Shown here: positions 26,701 to 33,805 of the stretch, piece by piece | Numbering within the stretch: the first letter of the stretch is position 1 | Layout: each line of letters opens with the position of its first letter | NCBI GenBank assembly: GCA_002337145.1 | Contig: DDFK01000001.1 | Span: 496,001 to 560,000, forward strand | DNA length: 64,000 bases | Reading direction: 5' to 3' | From: Chitinophagaceae bacterium UBA1930 | GTDB lineage: Bacteria; Bacteroidota; Bacteroidia; Chitinophagales; Chitinophagaceae | Made by a program: the position numbers and the translations under genes | The notes under the pieces: model-generated | Databases searched by the model: none | What the model was told of the DNA's origin: nothing | Seen by the model: the letters and a program-made list of their open reading frames with translations, nothing else

Positions 26701-27388
26701 CGATTTCATTTGGGACTTCGGCGACAATTCACCCAAATCAACAGACGTGAACCCTGTTCACTTCTATGGCAACATTGGCACTTATACCATTAAACTGATT
26801 GCCATTGACACAGCCACCTGTAATAAAATTGACAGTACCACATTTACCATCACCGTAAGCGACAAACCCACTGCCGCATACGTTTATACGCCACAACCAC
26901 CAGAAATCAATACACCGGTTACGTTTATCAACAACTCATTGGGAGGCATAAAATACAAATGGATTTTTGGCGATGCGGACACGTTGCTTACTACTAGTTT
27001 GACACCAGATGTGAAGCATTTGTACAATGCCACAAAATTATATGTGGCTTGCCTGGTTGCCACCAATGTATATGGCTGTAGCGATACTACCTGCCAAAAC
27101 ATACAGGCCCGTATTGTGCCTGCACTGGATGTGCCCAATGCATTTACGCCCAATGGCGATGGCATTAACGATGTTATTTACGTAAATGGTTTTGGTATAG
27201 AAAAAATGGTTTGGCGTATATACAACAGATGGGGCACATTGATGTTTACCGGCGGCAAAGGGGCTGGCTGGGACGGAAGGTACAAAGGTGTACTGCAACC
27301 GCAAGACGTATATAATTATGGGTTGGATGTTATTTATAGCGATGGACAGAAATACAGCAAAACGGGTGACATAACCTTGTTGCGGTAA
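23741..27388 (+). CDS. Large T9SS type B protein with PKD repeats and CHU_C domain
   Basis: A surface or secreted protein of 1215 residues. A signal peptide (ending CAQ) precedes an N-terminal module of the kind found in gliding-associated proteins (LEFVENKGQWGTEIKYKGL). A propeller-like region with SBBP-type segments follows to about residue 790. Four PKD domains are marked by YIWNFGDGSPE (about 811), FRWDFGDNTPP, FIWDFGDNSPK and YKWIFGDAD (about 1073). The C-terminal 90 residues are a CHU_C (gliding motility-associated) sorting domain: VPNAFTPNGDGINDV...WRIYNRWGTLMF...GWDGRYKG. The gene is followed after 51 bases by a PorP/SprF-like gene, the usual pairing for type B cargo. Confidence 0.9.
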   Translation: MKGFRILACLLIIIGWSKHSCAQSYLEFVENKGQWGTEIKYKGLMVNGAFALQPSGYRVNISKGEDLTAISKLYHENNNGNSLGSRKKPSNENAVTVHSHAYEVKFLGADNNPTIIAEKPITTYNNYFIGNDKNKWASNCKIYQTVTYKNIYPNIDVRYYTDNNHLKYDIIVNPGGDASKIAMYFDGVDDVKTKNGELIIKTSVGDIKELAPYSYQLSKTAKTEVACSYDVRGNIVRFNIPANLSKEATLVIDPTMIFSTFTGSAADNWGYTATYDAQGNFYAGGIVFSQGFPVSNGAYQTTFQGGTGSGDSGIGPYDIAIMKFNDLGTNRVYATYLGGGNGAEQPHSLVVDDAGELIIAGRTSSSDYPLYPAGTTVYGPGGGWDIILTKLNAAGTQLIGSRRIGGTDDDGVNIRPKYAGTSGVESLRRNYGDDARSEVIIDNAGNVYLASATQSLNFPTTVGAAQTTPGNPGGGRYQDAVVLKLSPTLSSIQFSTLMGGTDDDAAFVLAINPSNNNIYVAGATRSTNMPGNFSGSIFPANQGGPGADHIDGFIQVLNNTGSIFLQSTYIGTSGVDLIYGIQFDKFSFPYIMGTTTGNWPVVAAPFSQTNGKQFIAKLKQDLSGWIYSTVFGAGRSEPDISPTAFLVDRCENIYVSGWGGLGNTGQQYEGTSTAGLTVTPDAYKPTTDGSDFYFFVLERNANRQLYGSYFGQNGGAYPDHVDGGTSRFDKNGIIYQAICANCEGGTVFPTTPGVWSEVNGGSRCNLAAVKMAFNLAGVGGQVQSSINGIKDTSGCVPLQVSFTDVVAQGKSYIWNFGDGSPEIKTTVPTTSHLYNAIGYYNVRLISVDSSTCNISDTSYTTLRVRNDDAALSFDAIKQLPCDALKYNFVNTSVAPAGKPFKPNSFRWDFGDNTPPVISGNQTLTHSYAAPGVYNVRLVLIDTNYCNEPDSVPKTLRVAPLVKAQFETPASGCAPYNALFNNTSLAGTDFIWDFGDNSPKSTDVNPVHFYGNIGTYTIKLIAIDTATCNKIDSTTFTITVSDKPTAAYVYTPQPPEINTPVTFINNSLGGIKYKWIFGDADTLLTTSLTPDVKHLYNATKLYVACLVATNVYGCSDTTCQNIQARIVPALDVPNAFTPNGDGINDVIYVNGFGIEKMVWRIYNRWGTLMFTGGKGAGWDGRYKGVLQPQDVYNYGLDVIYSDGQKYSKTGDITLLR

Positions 27389-27426
27389 ACACGGTAACTG
27401 TAAAGAGAAACAGAACAATAAAACAG

Positions 27427-27437
27427 AAAGGAGGTGA
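27427..27437 (+). promoter_or_regulatory. Consensus Shine-Dalgarno site of the PorP-like gene
   Basis: AAAGGAGGTGA is a full complement of the 16S 3' end. GGAGG ends 5 bases before ATG 27440. Such sites are rare in Bacteroidota. It decides the start at 27440 over the GTG at 27434, which lies inside the site. Confidence 0.8.
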
Positions 27438-27439
27438 CA

Positions 27440-28468
27440 ATGACAAAGCGTACAAAAATATTTATTGGTAGCCTGTTGATGCTTGCTTCATATCATGTGC
27501 AGGCACAGGACCTGCATTTCTCCCAATACTTCAATGCACCTTTATTGGTAAACCCAGCCAATACAGGTTTTAATCCCGATTTTGATTATAGGGTTGGTGG
27601 CAATTACAGGAACCAATGGAGCACTGTATCCAACAATCCCTATAAAACAATGAGCGTTTGGGCAGATGCACAACTCTTCAACAACAAGTTCGAAGATGCA
27701 TGGGTTGGTGTTGGTGGTGCATTGCTACAGGATGTGGCAGGTGCAGGCAACCTAAAATCAACCAAGGGCTTTGCATCCATTGCATACCACCAGTTGCTTG
27801 GTTTCAGGAGCCTGTTAAGCGGCGGTTTCAATATTGGGTTCACGCAAAAAACAATCGACATCAACAAGCTTACTTTCAACAGCCAATGGAACGGTAAGTT
27901 CTTTGATGCAACAGTACCTGCCAACGAACCTTTTGCCTACAGTTCCTCTTACTACTTTACCTTACAGGCAGGTGTTAACTATGCCTATTTTGCCAACGAC
28001 AATTTGTATTTAAATGCTGGCGTAAGCATGAGCAACATCAACAGGCCAAGGGAAAGTTTCTTTGCACAGTCCAATAACGACGACAGGCTAGAGATACGCT
28101 ACACTGCCTTTGGAAACGCAAGTTTAAAAGTGAACGATTTATGGATATTGAACCCCAATATCTATGTAAGCAAAATGGGCAACGCCACCGAAGTTGTTTT
28201 TGGCATGATGGTTCAGCGAGACCTGAGTGCAGATAAAAATGGCAGCCTGCAATTCATTGCCGGTGGCTATTACAGAAAAAACGATGCAGTTATACCAACC
28301 GTTGGCTTCGATATAAGGAACACCAAATTTACCTTTAGTTACGATGCCACGTTTTCTACCTTTAAAAGCTATAACCAAACAAGGGGTGCCTACGAACTGT
28401 CTGTTGTAAAAAGCGGGTTGTACAGCAGCGGCGAAAAAAGCATCAAATGCCCAACCGTAAAATTCTAA
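27440..28468 (+). CDS. PorP/SprF family outer-membrane protein
   Basis: A T9SS-associated outer-membrane beta-barrel of the PorP/SprF family, 342 residues. A signal peptide (ending HVQAQ) is followed by the family start DLHFSQYFNAPLLVNPANTGF and by NYRNQWSTVSNNPYKTMSVWAD, which are highly diagnostic. Many alternating-strand segments follow. Such proteins act as the specific membrane partner or anchor for the type B (CHU_C) cargo encoded just upstream, 51 bases away. Unlike most genes here it has a perfect Shine-Dalgarno site. The partnership is inferred from gene order and known CHU_C/PorP pairs. Confidence 0.93.
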   Translation: MTKRTKIFIGSLLMLASYHVQAQDLHFSQYFNAPLLVNPANTGFNPDFDYRVGGNYRNQWSTVSNNPYKTMSVWADAQLFNNKFEDAWVGVGGALLQDVAGAGNLKSTKGFASIAYHQLLGFRSLLSGGFNIGFTQKTIDINKLTFNSQWNGKFFDATVPANEPFAYSSSYYFTLQAGVNYAYFANDNLYLNAGVSMSNINRPRESFFAQSNNDDRLEIRYTAFGNASLKVNDLWILNPNIYVSKMGNATEVVFGMMVQRDLSADKNGSLQFIAGGYYRKNDAVIPTVGFDIRNTKFTFSYDATFSTFKSYNQTRGAYELSVVKSGLYSSGEKSIKCPTVKF

Positions 28469-28489
28469 ATCTTTACTTACCGATACAGC

Positions 28490-28520
28490 AATGCCATCAA
28501 TTGAATAATTGATGGCATTT
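28490..28520. terminator. Bidirectional terminator after the PorP-like gene
   Basis: A perfect 13-base-pair stem (28490-28502 with 28507-28519) has a GAAT loop. The plus exit starts with TTT, and the minus exit GCTGTAT is weaker. It separates convergent genes. Confidence 0.75.
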
Positions 28521-28540
28521 GCATTACGTGGGGGCCTAAT

Positions 28541-29335
28541 TTATATAGAGGAAATATTTTCTCCGTCGCTTGAAATCGTGAACCTGTCCTTACGGTAATA
28601 CTTTCTGTACTTTTCATAGGTTTCGGCAGGCTGCTTTGTTCCGTTTATAAACAATGCACCATCTTCTACTTTTACCTTGTAGCCCTGTTTCTTATTAATC
28701 AAACCGTCTTTCTCCAGTTCATTGGTAAACGATTGCAGGTTCTGCAATTCTTCCTTTGCCTTTTCAAGCCCCGCCCTGGCATGTGCCATACCTTTTTCTA
28801 CCTGCTCCTTTATCTTATCTGTATCCAAGTGAATGTTCAGTTTTTGCCTGTCAAGGTTCACTTTTATTTTTTCAAGATGCTCACGCATTTTGTCAAGGTT
28901 TATATGTTGCATGTTCACCTGTACATCCTTCATGGCTTTATCCATGTCTGCCTGCATCTTTTTCCAGTCAATTTCTTTAAGCGACTCATTTACTTCCTTT
29001 CCAATTTTTGCAAAGTCAATGGCCTCAATTTCCTTCATGGCTGCTTGCAGGTCCTTCTCCATTTTCGAAAAGTCCAGCTTCTTCATTTCCGCATCCAAAT
29101 TTGCCATGCTTTTGTCCAGTTCCTTCATGGCAGCATCTACATCGCCTGCTACATACCCATCTTTTGCATGAGCATGTTTTCTAGGTTTAGTGGTATCTCC
29201 TGTGTTGCTACTGCTGCCCTCGGGGCCGTTTTTTTGGTTTCCATCACTGCCGTATTTCCATGCAGAAACGGTAATGCACAAAGCCAATAAACTAAGTGCC
29301 AATAATAGTTTCGGTGATTGTTTTTCATTGTTCAT
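28541..29335 (-). CDS. Exported coiled-coil protein of unknown function
   Basis: A 264-residue protein I do not recognise with certainty. An N-terminal hydrophobic segment (residues 9-25) is followed by a Gly/Ser/Asn-rich linker. A long helical region (about residues 60-205) is rich in Lys, Glu and Asp, with Leu, Met and Ile at heptad-like spacing and the repeated pattern MKELDKSMANLDAEMKKLDF / MKEIEAIDFAKIGKEVNESL. The C-terminal 50 residues (GYKVKVEDGALFINGTKQP, then YEKYRKYY) form a separate small module. Similar segments occur in C-terminal regions of Chitinophagaceae M56 (BlaR-like) proteins as I remember them. Two TACGA-N6-TCGTA operators flank its promoter box. Confidence 0.7.
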   Translation of the reverse strand: MNNEKQSPKLLLALSLLALCITVSAWKYGSDGNQKNGPEGSSSNTGDTTKPRKHAHAKDGYVAGDVDAAMKELDKSMANLDAEMKKLDFSKMEKDLQAAMKEIEAIDFAKIGKEVNESLKEIDWKKMQADMDKAMKDVQVNMQHINLDKMREHLEKIKVNLDRQKLNIHLDTDKIKEQVEKGMAHARAGLEKAKEELQNLQSFTNELEKDGLINKKQGYKVKVEDGALFINGTKQPAETYEKYRKYYRKDRFTISSDGENISSI

Positions 29336-29362
29336 GATTGTAGGTTTATTGTTTGAATTGAT

Positions 29363-29408
29363 ATTATACGAACATTGTCGTACAAATATACGATCAACTT
29401 CGTATAAT
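29363..29408. promoter_or_regulatory. Tandem dyad operator (BlaI/MecI-like)
   Basis: Two copies of TACGA-N6-TCGTA lie at 29367-29382 and 29389-29404, with centres exactly 22 bases apart, so on the same face of the helix. Around their shared centre there is a second, larger symmetry: ATTATACGAA at 29363-29372 mirrors TTCGTATAAT at 29399-29408. The first copy (TACGAACATTGTCGTA) resembles the BlaI/MecI operator TACnACATnTGTnGTA. The region is upstream of the minus-strand gene at 29335 and contains its promoter box. Confidence 0.72.
29383..29390 (-). promoter_or_regulatory. Putative -7 box of the coiled-coil gene (TATATTTG)
   Basis: Minus-strand TATATTTG fits TAnnTTTG fully and lies exactly between the two dyads. 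A repressor bound to both would cover the box. Leader length to ATG 29335 is about 43 bases. Confidence 0.55.
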
Positions 29409-29539
29409 GTTACAGCAGTTACGGTATTTTCATTTTTTTAACAACAGGCAAATCTTTTTGTTGCTTAATAGCCAATGCATCAAATGGTCTTTCCTGCATA
29501 AAAACGCAGGTTGCGTTACTCTATCTCGTCTGTAGGAAT

Positions 29540-29547
29540 TACATTTG
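29540..29547 (+). promoter_or_regulatory. Putative -7 box of the FAD oxidase gene (TACATTTG)
   Basis: TACATTTG fits TAnnTTTG fully and lies 14 bases before ATG 29562, giving a short leader of about 10 bases. It supports 29562 rather than 29511 as the start. Confidence 0.45.
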
Positions 29548-29561
29548 CCAAAATTTTTTTA

Positions 29562-30968
29562 ATGGCAACCATTCTTACCCAAGGGCATATACAGCAATTG
29601 AAACAGATTGTTGGCGAAGCATTTGTTTTTTGCGATGAGGAAAACCTTTTGCATTACGGACATGATGAAACCGAACGCTTACAGTTCAATCCCGAAGCAG
29701 TGGTTAAGCCACGAACTGCCCAAGAAATTGCTGCCATTATGAAAATGTGCAATGCCGACCTTATTCCCGTTACACCAAGGGGTGCAGGTACCGGTTTAAG
29801 CGGTGGTGCCCTACCCCATTTGGGTGGTGTGCTGATAAGCACCGAGCGGATGAACAGCATTCTTGAAATTGACGAACGCAACCTGCAGGTAACCACCGAA
29901 CCTGGTGTGATTACAGAAATACTGATGAATGCCGTAAAGGAAAAAGGCCTTTTTTATCCGCCAGACCCTAGCAGCCGTGGCAGTTGCTTTATTGGTGGCA
30001 ATATTGCCGAAAACAGCGGCGGCCCCAAAGCCGTTAAATACGGTGTGGTAAAGGATTATGTACTGAACCTGGAAGTGGTGTTGCCCAACGGCGAAATTAT
30101 CTGGACAGGTGCCAACGTACTCAAAAATTCCACCGGCTACAACCTTACACAACTATTGGTAGGCAGCGAAGGCACTTTGGGCTTTGTTACAAAAATTGTA
30201 TTGAAGCTGATACCATTGCCCAAATACGATTTACTGATGCTGGTACCTTTTACCGATTTGGAAAAGGCAAGCGAAGCCGTAAGTGCCATATTCCGTGCGG
30301 GTTTTACCCCAAGCGGATTGGAGCTTGTGGAAATTGATGCCCTACAGATTGTAAGCAAAATGGTGGATAGCCATGCCGTACCCGTAACCGATGACATTGC
30401 TGCACACCTGATTGTGGAAGTGGACGGCAACGATATGGATGTACTGATGAAAGACATGGAAGCCATTAGCGAACTGATGATGGAATTTGGCGGCGGCGAT
30501 GTTTTCTTTGCAGACGATGCCAACCAGAAAGCAGAGCTATGGAAGCTACGCAGGCGTGTTGCAGAAGCCGTGAAAATGGCCGGTTACACCATTGAGGAAG
30601 ATACAGTTGTGCCAAGGGCCGAACTGCCCAAACTGATTCGTGGCGTAAAGGACTTGGGCAGGCAATACGGCTTTCACGCAGTTTGTTATGGCCATGCCGG
30701 CGATGGCAACCTGCATATACGCATCAACCACCCAACCATCAAAAACAGCCATGGCAACGAAGAAATGACCAATGCTTTAAGGGCACTCTTTCAACTGGTA
30801 AAAAGTTTGGGGGGCACTGTTAGTGGCGAGCATGGTATTGGCCTTATCCAAAAGCCCTATATGGACATTGTATTCAACAATGCCAACCTTCAATTGATGC
30901 GTGCCATCAAAAAGTCCTTTGATCCTAACAATATTTTAAATGCAGGAAAAATTTTTGATTTGAATTGA
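29562..30968 (+). CDS. glcD: FAD-linked oxidase, GlcD-like
   Basis: A flavin dehydrogenase of the GlcD/D-lactate dehydrogenase group, 468 residues, oxidising a 2-hydroxy acid such as glycolate or D-lactate. The FAD-binding PCMH domain shows TPRGAGTGLSGGALPH, NSGGPKAVKYGVVKDYVLNLEV and GSEGTLGFVTKIVLK. The C-terminal cap has CYGHAGDGNLHIRI and SGEHGIGLIQKPYM, which are characteristic. ATG 29562 gives the standard N-terminus, supported by the promoter box. No glcE or glcF homologue is adjacent, so it may be a single-chain enzyme; the exact substrate is open. Confidence 0.9.
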   Translation: MATILTQGHIQQLKQIVGEAFVFCDEENLLHYGHDETERLQFNPEAVVKPRTAQEIAAIMKMCNADLIPVTPRGAGTGLSGGALPHLGGVLISTERMNSILEIDERNLQVTTEPGVITEILMNAVKEKGLFYPPDPSSRGSCFIGGNIAENSGGPKAVKYGVVKDYVLNLEVVLPNGEIIWTGANVLKNSTGYNLTQLLVGSEGTLGFVTKIVLKLIPLPKYDLLMLVPFTDLEKASEAVSAIFRAGFTPSGLELVEIDALQIVSKMVDSHAVPVTDDIAAHLIVEVDGNDMDVLMKDMEAISELMMEFGGGDVFFADDANQKAELWKLRRRVAEAVKMAGYTIEEDTVVPRAELPKLIRGVKDLGRQYGFHAVCYGHAGDGNLHIRINHPTIKNSHGNEEMTNALRALFQLVKSLGGTVSGEHGIGLIQKPYMDIVFNNANLQLMRAIKKSFDPNNILNAGKIFDLN

Positions 30969-31014
30969 TTAGGCATCTTTGCAGGATAAAAGCCCATTAC
31001 CCAAAAACTATATC

Positions 31015-31641
31015 ATGAAAAAGCAGATCGTATTTTTAGCAGCAACCCTTTTTAGCATATCGGCCTTTGCCCAAAAAGAAACAATAGAAGAAAAAAGTGG
31101 CTTTAAAAAAGAGAATGTTTTTTTGGGCGGTACGCTGGCATTGGGTTATGGATCGGCCAGTGGCGTATATGGCGGTAGCAGCTTTGTAATTGGTGCCAAC
31201 CCCGAAATTGGTTACTCATTTGCAGAATGGATAGATGCTGGCCTTGCATTCAATGCCATTTTCAACACTACAAAATATACGGATGGGCCTTACAATATAA
31301 AACAGAACTCATTCAACTATGGTGCAGGGGTGTTCACGAGGATCTATCCTTTCAATGGTTTCTTCATCCAGCTTCAGCCGGAGTACAACTGGATTTCCTA
31401 TAAATCGACCGTACAGAACCAGCCAACGATACCCGTGCAGAAAAATACCGTTAAAGCAACCAGCTTCCTGGCAGGTCTTGGTTATGGGCAAAGGATTATA
31501 GGGCAAATGAATTTCTTTACCGTAATCATGGTTGACTTAGGTAGCGAACAGTTCTCGCCTTACCGCGATGGTTATGGCAACATGGTACCCGTAATACGTG
31601 GGGGCATCAATTTTTACCTGCATCCAAGTAGGAAAAAATAG
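31015..31641 (+). CDS. Outer-membrane beta-barrel protein
   Basis: A 208-residue exported barrel. A signal peptide (ending SAFAQ) is followed by short alternating segments rich in Gly, Tyr and Phe (GGTLALGYGSASGVYGGSSFVIGANPEIGYSF broken into strands), and it ends in a hydrophilic RKK tail. It matches the small OmpA-like/porin family barrel pattern of Bacteroidota. Function is unknown; it may be a minor channel. Start at 31015 is chosen for the signal peptide. Its 3' end overlaps the convergent LOG-family gene by 35 bases, without a terminator. Confidence 0.75.
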   Translation: MKKQIVFLAATLFSISAFAQKETIEEKSGFKKENVFLGGTLALGYGSASGVYGGSSFVIGANPEIGYSFAEWIDAGLAFNAIFNTTKYTDGPYNIKQNSFNYGAGVFTRIYPFNGFFIQLQPEYNWISYKSTVQNQPTIPVQKNTVKATSFLAGLGYGQRIIGQMNFFTVIMVDLGSEQFSPYRDGYGNMVPVIRGGINFYLHPSRKK

Positions 31642-32158
31642 CTTCGGGCGTATCGCAAACAATAATGCGTTCACGCCAGTTGCCATACAAATAATCCTCG
31701 TTCTGCATCATTTCAATATGTGCAATCAAATGTGTATAGAATCCTGCTGAGTTTAGCAGGATTATTTTTTTGTCGTGTATCTTCAGGTTGTTCCAGGTAA
31801 TGATCTCAAACAGTTCGTCCAATGTGCCATAGCCACCCGGTAGCACAATGGCCGCATCGCACAGCTCGTACATCATTTTCTTACGTACATGCATATCCGT
31901 TACAACATGCATCTGTGTTATGCCTTTATGCCCCTGCTCCCATGCAACCAATACTTCGGGTATCACCCCAACTACATTGCCACCACTGGCCATTACTGCA
32001 TCGGCCACCACACCCATAAGCCCCACACTACCGCCGCCATATATAAGTCCAATGCCATTTTTGCCCAGCCACTCACCTGTCTGTTTTGCATGTGCCGCAA
32101 ACAAAGGGTTATTGCCCGATTTGCTGCCACAGAAAACAGCAATATTTTGTACACTCAT
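31607..32158 (-). CDS. LOG-family protein (TIGR00730, possible nucleotide phosphoribohydrolase)
   Basis: A 183-residue protein of the LOG family. Related enzymes cleave cytokinin riboside 5'-monophosphates and other nucleoside monophosphates. Motifs are IAVFCGSKSGNNPLF, YGGGSVGLMGVVADA and the catalytic PGGYGTLDELFEIITW. Start at 32158 (MSVQNIAVFC) is preferred over ATG 32167. No other nucleotide or cytokinin genes are near. A housekeeping role in nucleotide salvage is possible. Its 3' end runs 35 bases into the end of the convergent barrel gene. Confidence 0.9.
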   Translation of the reverse strand: MSVQNIAVFCGSKSGNNPLFAAHAKQTGEWLGKNGIGLIYGGGSVGLMGVVADAVMASGGNVVGVIPEVLVAWEQGHKGITQMHVVTDMHVRKKMMYELCDAAIVLPGGYGTLDELFEIITWNNLKIHDKKIILLNSAGFYTHLIAHIEMMQNEDYLYGNWRERIIVCDTPEAIFSYLDAGKN

Positions 32159-32237
32159 AAACTGCATATTAACGCAGCAATATTAGTATGTTACAACATA
32201 ATCCCGCATTTTACTTATCAACTTCACATAAAGTTTT

Positions 32238-32245
32238 TATCTTCC
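32238..32245 (+). promoter_or_regulatory. Possible -7 box of the symporter gene (TATCTTCC)
   Basis: TATCTTCC resembles TATCTTCG upstream of guaA but differs from TAnnTTTG at two positions. It lies 21 bases before ATG 32267. Confidence 0.3.
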
Positions 32246-32266
32246 GCCAATTAAAACATTGCTGCA

Positions 32267-33796
32267 ATGAACCCAACACTCTTATTGTCTTTTGTAGGTG
32301 CGTATTTTGTTATTCTGTTAGTAGTTGCTTGGTACACAGGCCGTAATGCAAACAATGAATCTTTTTTTATTGGCAATAAAAACAGCAACTGGATACTGGT
32401 GGCTTTTGGCATGATTGGCACAAGCCTTAGTGGGGTAACATTTGTAAGCGTGCCAGGTGGCGTTGGCGATGCGGCAGGCAATGCATTTAAAGGCTTTGCC
32501 TATATGCAAGTGGCCATTGGCTACCTGATAGGTTATGCTACCATTGCCTTTGTGCTGCTGCCGCTTTATTACAGGCTCAACCTTACTTCTATCTATAATT
32601 ACCTGGACCAGCGTTTTGGTAGGATAACCTATAAAACAGGTGCCCTGTTCTTCATCATCAGCCGTACCGTTGGAGCCACCGCAAGGCTTTATCTGGTAAT
32701 TAATGTATTGCAGTTTTTTATACTAGACAGGATGGGCGTTCCCTTTGTAGTAACTGCAGCGGTAATATTATTGATGATATTGCTGTACACTTTTGAAGGC
32801 GGTGTAAAAACCATTGTATATACAGATACGTTACAGACCTCACTCATGATTCTTGGACTGGTTGTTTGCGTTATCTATATACTCAACCACCTGCACCTTG
32901 GGGCTGGTGAAGCCTTGCATATAATGAAAGACAAAGGCTATTTAAATGTTTTCAATTTTGATGTGAACAGCAAGGGCTTCTTCCTGAAACAGATTATTGG
33001 CGGTGCCTTTATTACCATTGCCATGACGGGTCTTGACCAGGAAATGATGCAAAAAAACATCAGCGTAAAAAAACTGGGCGATTCGCAGAAGAACGTCATC
33101 ACACTATCCATTGTATTGTTTGCCGTACTGTTCCTGTTCCTGATGCTGGGCGGCTTGCTGTACCTATACACAACCAGCAATGGTGCAGTGTACGAGCTGA
33201 ATGCAGTCACTGGTAAAAAAGAACTTCTGCTACAAGGCACCAATATTATCGGTGACCGTATGTTCCCTTCAGTAGCCTTGAACTATTTGCCAACAGCCAT
33301 CGGCATCATTTTCATCATTGCATTGATATCGGCCCTCTTTCCCAGTGCCGACGGTGCCCTGACTGCATTGACCTCTTCTTTCTGCATCGATATATTGGGG
33401 TTGCGTGAAAGAAAAGACCTTACTGAAAAACAGCAAAAAAGTACAAGGCTTACCGTGCATTTAAGTTTCGCAGTCATATTCCTTATCTGCATCATGGTAT
33501 TCTACAAACTGAACGACAATAGCATTATCGACAAGATACTCGACCTGGCAGGCTATACTTATGGCCCATTATTGGGTCTGTTTGCATTTGGCATATTGAC
33601 CAAAAAACAATTGCCCAACTCGTTCGTGGTAACGCTTGTTTGTCTTGTTGCACCGGTGCTGTCGTATTTTTTAAGTGCCCATGCCAAAGACTGGTTCAAT
33701 GGCTACCAAATAGGCATTGAATTATTGATCATCAATGGCCTGTTGACTTTTATTGGATTATTGCTGATTTCAAAACCTGCCAAAGCAAAACCTTAG
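32267..33796 (+). CDS. Sodium:solute symporter family transporter
   Basis: A membrane transporter of the SSS (SLC5-like) family with 509 residues and about thirteen membrane helices. N-terminal signatures are YTGRNANNESFFIGNKNSNWILVAFGMIGTSLSGVTFVSVPGG and the conserved LPLYYRLNLTSIYNYLDQRFG. Helices 8-10 contain SALFPSADGALTALTSSFCID. GYTYGPLLGLFAFGILTKK follows. Sodium-driven uptake is expected; the substrate (sugar, amino acid or carboxylate) cannot be told. The O-methyltransferase gene starts 9 bases downstream but has its own promoter box inside this gene's last codons. Confidence 0.9.
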   Translation: MNPTLLLSFVGAYFVILLVVAWYTGRNANNESFFIGNKNSNWILVAFGMIGTSLSGVTFVSVPGGVGDAAGNAFKGFAYMQVAIGYLIGYATIAFVLLPLYYRLNLTSIYNYLDQRFGRITYKTGALFFIISRTVGATARLYLVINVLQFFILDRMGVPFVVTAAVILLMILLYTFEGGVKTIVYTDTLQTSLMILGLVVCVIYILNHLHLGAGEALHIMKDKGYLNVFNFDVNSKGFFLKQIIGGAFITIAMTGLDQEMMQKNISVKKLGDSQKNVITLSIVLFAVLFLFLMLGGLLYLYTTSNGAVYELNAVTGKKELLLQGTNIIGDRMFPSVALNYLPTAIGIIFIIALISALFPSADGALTALTSSFCIDILGLRERKDLTEKQQKSTRLTVHLSFAVIFLICIMVFYKLNDNSIIDKILDLAGYTYGPLLGLFAFGILTKKQLPNSFVVTLVCLVAPVLSYFLSAHAKDWFNGYQIGIELLIINGLLTFIGLLLISKPAKAKP

Positions 33797-33801
33797 TTTT
33801 G
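33794..33801 (+). promoter_or_regulatory. Putative -7 box of the O-methyltransferase gene (TAGTTTTG)
   Basis: TAGTTTTG fits TAnnTTTG fully, overlaps the stop codon of the symporter gene, and ends 5 bases before the A of ATG 33806. A leaderless start is predicted. Confidence 0.5.
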
Positions 33802-33805
33802 CAAA

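Noticed and set aside
28733..29290. 185-codon plus-strand ORF opposite the coiled-coil gene
   Set aside because: It is rich in Phe/Leu/His as expected from the reverse complement of Lys/Glu codons; no start signal or homology pattern.
29396..29410. AACTTCGTATAATGT, a 15-base match to half of the loxP site
   Set aside because: The opposite arm is not at the 8-base spacing of lox sites. The sequence is better explained by the TACGA-N6-TCGTA dyads and promoter box.
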